NCBI GenBank assembly: GCA_036897485.1
Contig: JAYMTF010001923.1
Span: 1 to 20,602, forward strand
DNA from: Pelargonium nanum
Lineage: Eukaryota > Streptophyta > Magnoliopsida > Geraniales > Geraniaceae
Direction: 5' to 3'
DNA length: 20,602 bases
The notes beneath the pieces were generated by a model. The model saw only the letters and a program-made list of their open reading frames with translations. It had not been told where the DNA came from and did not search any database. The position numbers and the translations under genes were made by a program. Positions 20,226 through 20,602 of this stretch are shown here, one piece after another. How positions within the stretch are numbered: the stretch's first letter is position 1; each line of letters begins with the position of its first letter.

Positions 20226-20602
20226 ATGTCAGGTGCCAAGGCTGTTGTGACTGAAGTGAACGGAAGTATGGGTACAGAGGATAACAAGGGAACGAACAAG
20301 GCTGGTGAGGGTGTTGGGGTTGCAGGAACAGGCGGCGAGGGTCGGGGTGGTGAGGGGGCTGTTGGGAAGCGGTTTGGTGGGGGCGTGTCGGGTGGAAGGT
20401 CGGAGGTTGGGGTTTTGGGAGGGAGCGGTGAGAGGGTCGAGAGAGCTCGGGGGTGACGGAGGGGAGATGGTAGCGGGAGGCAGTTGGGGTGGCGGTGGCG
20501 ATAGGTTTCCGGGAAGTCATGGGGGTGGCGATCAATCGCGTCGGGGTGGTTCCGGGGGGAGGGGCGTGTCACGGCTGACCATACGGGGCGGGGGCGGTTC
20601 CA
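20226..20602 (+). other. G-rich island, possible 5' end of a gene cut by the window edge
   Basis: The GC content rises abruptly and the plus strand is strongly G over C. An ATG at 20226 opens 76 codons (starts MSGAKAVVTEVNG, then Gly-rich) to a stop at 20454-20456. A different plus frame is open from 20260 to the window end and is also Gly-rich near its end. A proline-rich minus frame (20144-20572) covers the same bases. High GC removes stops by chance, so no frame can be trusted. It may be a first exon of a plus-strand gene, a retroelement leader or a non-coding G-rich repeat. Confidence 0.3.

Noticed and set aside
20144-20572. Proline-rich minus-strand frame of 142 codons
   Set aside because: High GC with C-rich composition yields long stop-free frames by chance on several frames here, and the telo-box points to the plus strand.
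1-20602. CRISPR arrays, tRNA or rRNA genes, bacterial operons
   Set aside because: None is recognisable by eye, and the window is a plant nuclear region.

Overview
The window is nuclear DNA from a flowering plant, probably a eudicot. It is AT-rich intergenic sequence littered with plant mobile elements: a CACTA end, a Ty3/gypsy fossil, a Stowaway MITE and a hAT-like MITE. The genes have many short exons and AT-rich introns. The species cannot be named from the sequence.

The main content is a head-to-tail tandem pair of genes on the minus strand. Both encode ARPC2 (p34-Arc), the scaffold subunit of the actin-nucleating ARP2/3 complex, related to Arabidopsis ARPC2A/DISTORTED2. Copy A (4802-10826) encodes 324 residues and copy B (13483-17123) encodes 343. 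I rebuilt both by hand. Each has ten exons; exons 1-9 have identical lengths and phases in the two genes, and both frames are open throughout. The proteins are about 74% identical over the shared 313 residues. Copy A keeps the more family-like sequence. Copy B has many unusual substitutions, a charge reversal in exon 9 and a longer last exon. Copy A has swollen introns (a Stowaway element in intron 5, a tandem repeat in intron 1, a large insertion in intron 8); copy B is compact. No other complete gene can be supported.

Layout. 1-231: right end of a CACTA transposon. 232-1794: AT-rich, no gene. 1795-3380: broken Ty3/gypsy pol remnant on the plus strand. 3381-4800: unresolved repeat-like DNA and the 3' flank of copy A. 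4802-10826: copy A. 10827-11250: its leader and promoter, with a (GA)10 tract and a TGACGTCA palindrome. 11715-12740: two adjacent degenerate minisatellites (about 53 bp and 40 bp units). 12741-13482: spacer and 3' flank of copy B. 13483-17123: copy B. 17124-17938: its 5' flank. 17939-18443: hAT-like MITE. 18605-18646: promoter-like cluster of GGCCCA motifs and a G-box. 18650-20100: AT-rich spacer. 20120-20602: abrupt G-rich island with a telo-box, perhaps the start of another gene that runs off the window.

Both ARPC2 genes would supply the same position in the ARP2/3 complex, so they probably compete or are expressed in different tissues. Their promoters share little beyond the immediate leader.
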